Positions 5,386 to 6,089 of a stretch of 6,089 bases of DNA are shown piece after piece. The notes under the pieces are model-generated. The model searched no databases, was not told where the DNA came from, and was given only the letters and a program-made list of their open reading frames with translations. Made by a program: the position numbers and the translations under genes. Source of the DNA: RPQJ01 sp035554635. Its GTDB lineage: Bacteria > Pseudomonadota > Gammaproteobacteria > Steroidobacterales > Steroidobacteraceae. How positions within the stretch are numbered: the first letter of the stretch is position 1; each line of letters begins with the position of its first letter. The stretch spans positions 1 through 6,089 of the forward strand of contig DATMIB010000227.1 in NCBI GenBank assembly GCA_035554635.1. The letters run 5' to 3'.

Positions 5386-5391
5386 AAGGAG
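5386..5391 (+). promoter_or_regulatory. strong Shine-Dalgarno of the glycine-zipper gene
   Basis: AAGGAG lies 7 nt before ATG 5399, the clearest ribosome site in the window. It fixes this start and frame and suggests efficient translation. No good sigma-70 promoter is visible in 5227-5385. Confidence 0.8.
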
Positions 5392-5398
5392 ACACGCC

Positions 5399-5929
5399 AT
5401 GGCCGAAAAGAAACGTGACCGCGACGTTCTGCGCAAAGACGACGATTCCCACGCCCTCGAAACCGCCGGCGGCGCGTTTGCGGGCGGCGCGGCCGGTGGT
5501 GTCGCGGGCGCCGCGCTGGCGGGCGCAGCCGCGGGCGGGCTCGGTGGCCCGGCCGGCGCAGCGATTGGTGCTGCGGTCGGTGCCGTGGCCGGCGCGGTCG
5601 CCGGCAAGGCGATCGCGGACCGCATCGACCCGACGGTCGAGGACGAGTACTGGCGCAGCAACTATTCGTCACGCCCCTACGTCACGAGCGGCTCGACCTA
5701 CGACGACTATCGCCCCGCATACCGCATGGGGTACGAGCGATATCCGCAGTATCACGGGCGCAAGTTCGACGAGGTCGAGCACGAGTTCAGCCGTGACTGG
5801 GACTCGGCGCGCGCCGATTCGCGTCTCACCTGGAACGACGCCCGACACGCAACCCGCGACGCCTTCCAGCGTGCGAGCGACACCGTCGAACGCTGGACGC
5901 CCGGCGATTCCGACCGCGACGGCAAGTGA
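5399..5929 (+). CDS. glycine-zipper protein with Tyr/Asp-rich C-terminal domain (176 aa)
   Basis: The exact function is unknown. Residues 1-20 are highly charged (MAEKKRDRDVLRKDDD). Residues about 23-72 are almost entirely Gly, Ala and Val, with spaced GxxxG-like pairs (GGAAGGVAGAAL; GAAIGAAVGAVAGAVAGK), which is a glycine-zipper membrane-associating hairpin. Residues about 78-120 hold a Tyr-rich segment: EDEYWRSNYSSRPYV, YDDYRPAYRMGYERY. Residues about 121-166 form a probable amphipathic helical region (FDEVEHEFSRDW, then LTWNDARHATRDAF). From memory, similar zipper-plus-EYWR..YSSRPYV proteins are frequent hypotheticals in Beta- and Gammaproteobacteria, often beside stress genes. That association is recollection, not shown here. 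There is no cleavable signal peptide. It could sit at the inner face of the membrane. It has a strong ribosome site and probably its own transcript, with a large hairpin about 70 nt after the stop. Confidence 0.85.
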   Translation: MAEKKRDRDVLRKDDDSHALETAGGAFAGGAAGGVAGAALAGAAAGGLGGPAGAAIGAAVGAVAGAVAGKAIADRIDPTVEDEYWRSNYSSRPYVTSGSTYDDYRPAYRMGYERYPQYHGRKFDEVEHEFSRDWDSARADSRLTWNDARHATRDAFQRASDTVERWTPGDSDRDGK

Positions 5930-6000
5930 ACCTGATCGAGACGGCAGACAACTCGGGCCCAGGCGGCACACGCAAGCCTGACCGGGCACGGCAGTGAGTC

Positions 6001-6039
6001 CGACTGACCGCGTCGATTGAATGACGGCGCGGCCAGTCG
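6001..6039 (+). terminator. long imperfect hairpin downstream of the glycine-zipper gene
   Basis: CGACTGACCGCG (6001-6012) pairs with CGCGGCCAGTCG (6028-6039) with one mismatch (6007/6033). The stem extends by a G-T wobble and two more pairs, closing on the 9-nt loop ATTGAATGA. No T-run follows. It may end or protect the 3' end of the 5399-5929 transcript, or be a binding site for the gene to the right. Confidence 0.4.
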
Positions 6040-6089
6040 CGACGCGGGGCGGCGCACCGATGCGTGCGTCGTCCCGCGGCGGCAGCGAG
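6021..6089 (+). other. open frame running off the right edge, not supported as a gene
   Basis: ATG 6021 opens a frame through to the window end (MTARPVATRGGAPMRASS, then continuing). It lies partly in the loop of the 6001-6039 hairpin, has no ribosome site and no recognisable similarity. It is recorded only because the right boundary cuts it. I see no other gene in 5930-6089. Confidence 0.12.

Overview
The window looks like chromosomal DNA from a GC-rich gammaproteobacterium. The UPF0270/YheU family member points to Gammaproteobacteria, and the high-GC codon use and the style of the M28 peptidase and stress-type proteins would suit the Xanthomonadales/Lysobacterales. That placement is inference. 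There are no tRNA, rRNA, CRISPR, phage or intact transposase genes, and most of the content is ordinary housekeeping and envelope/stress genes.

Layout, left to right. (1) 140-289, minus: a 49-aa single-span membrane protein, unrecognised. (2) 290-629 has no supportable gene but holds a strong intrinsic terminator at 554-587, reading leftwards, for the next gene. (3) 630-941, minus: a 103-aa protein made almost only of Q, G, R, N, D, S, E and T, probably fully disordered. (4) 1166-1444, minus: a YheU-like UPF0270 protein, divergent from (5) 1582-3237, plus: an exported M28 zinc aminopeptidase with an inserted PA-like domain and all metal ligands intact. Candidate promoters of this divergent pair overlap at their -35 boxes. 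(6) 3239-3378: two 39-nt imperfect palindromes, 37/39 identical and exactly 99 bp apart, filling the gap between convergent genes. They look like a REP/BIME-type element and probably end both transcripts. (7) 3377-4252, minus: a lipoprotein with a staphylococcal-nuclease domain and a C-terminal Cys-containing domain. (8) 4402-5226, plus: an MscS-type mechanosensitive channel. (9) 5399-5929, plus: a glycine-zipper protein with a Tyr/Asp-rich tail, of a type often seen as a stress-related hypothetical. (10) 5930-6089: no convincing gene, but a long hairpin at 6001-6039.

Functionally the window reads as envelope and stress genes: a secreted peptidase, an anchored nuclease, an osmotic safety valve and two low-complexity small proteins. 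They are mostly single-gene units with alternating strands, so no multi-gene operon is evident. I see no convincing new multi-gene system. The most unusual items are the paired palindromes that abut both stop codons and the hydrophobic-free Q/G/R protein.
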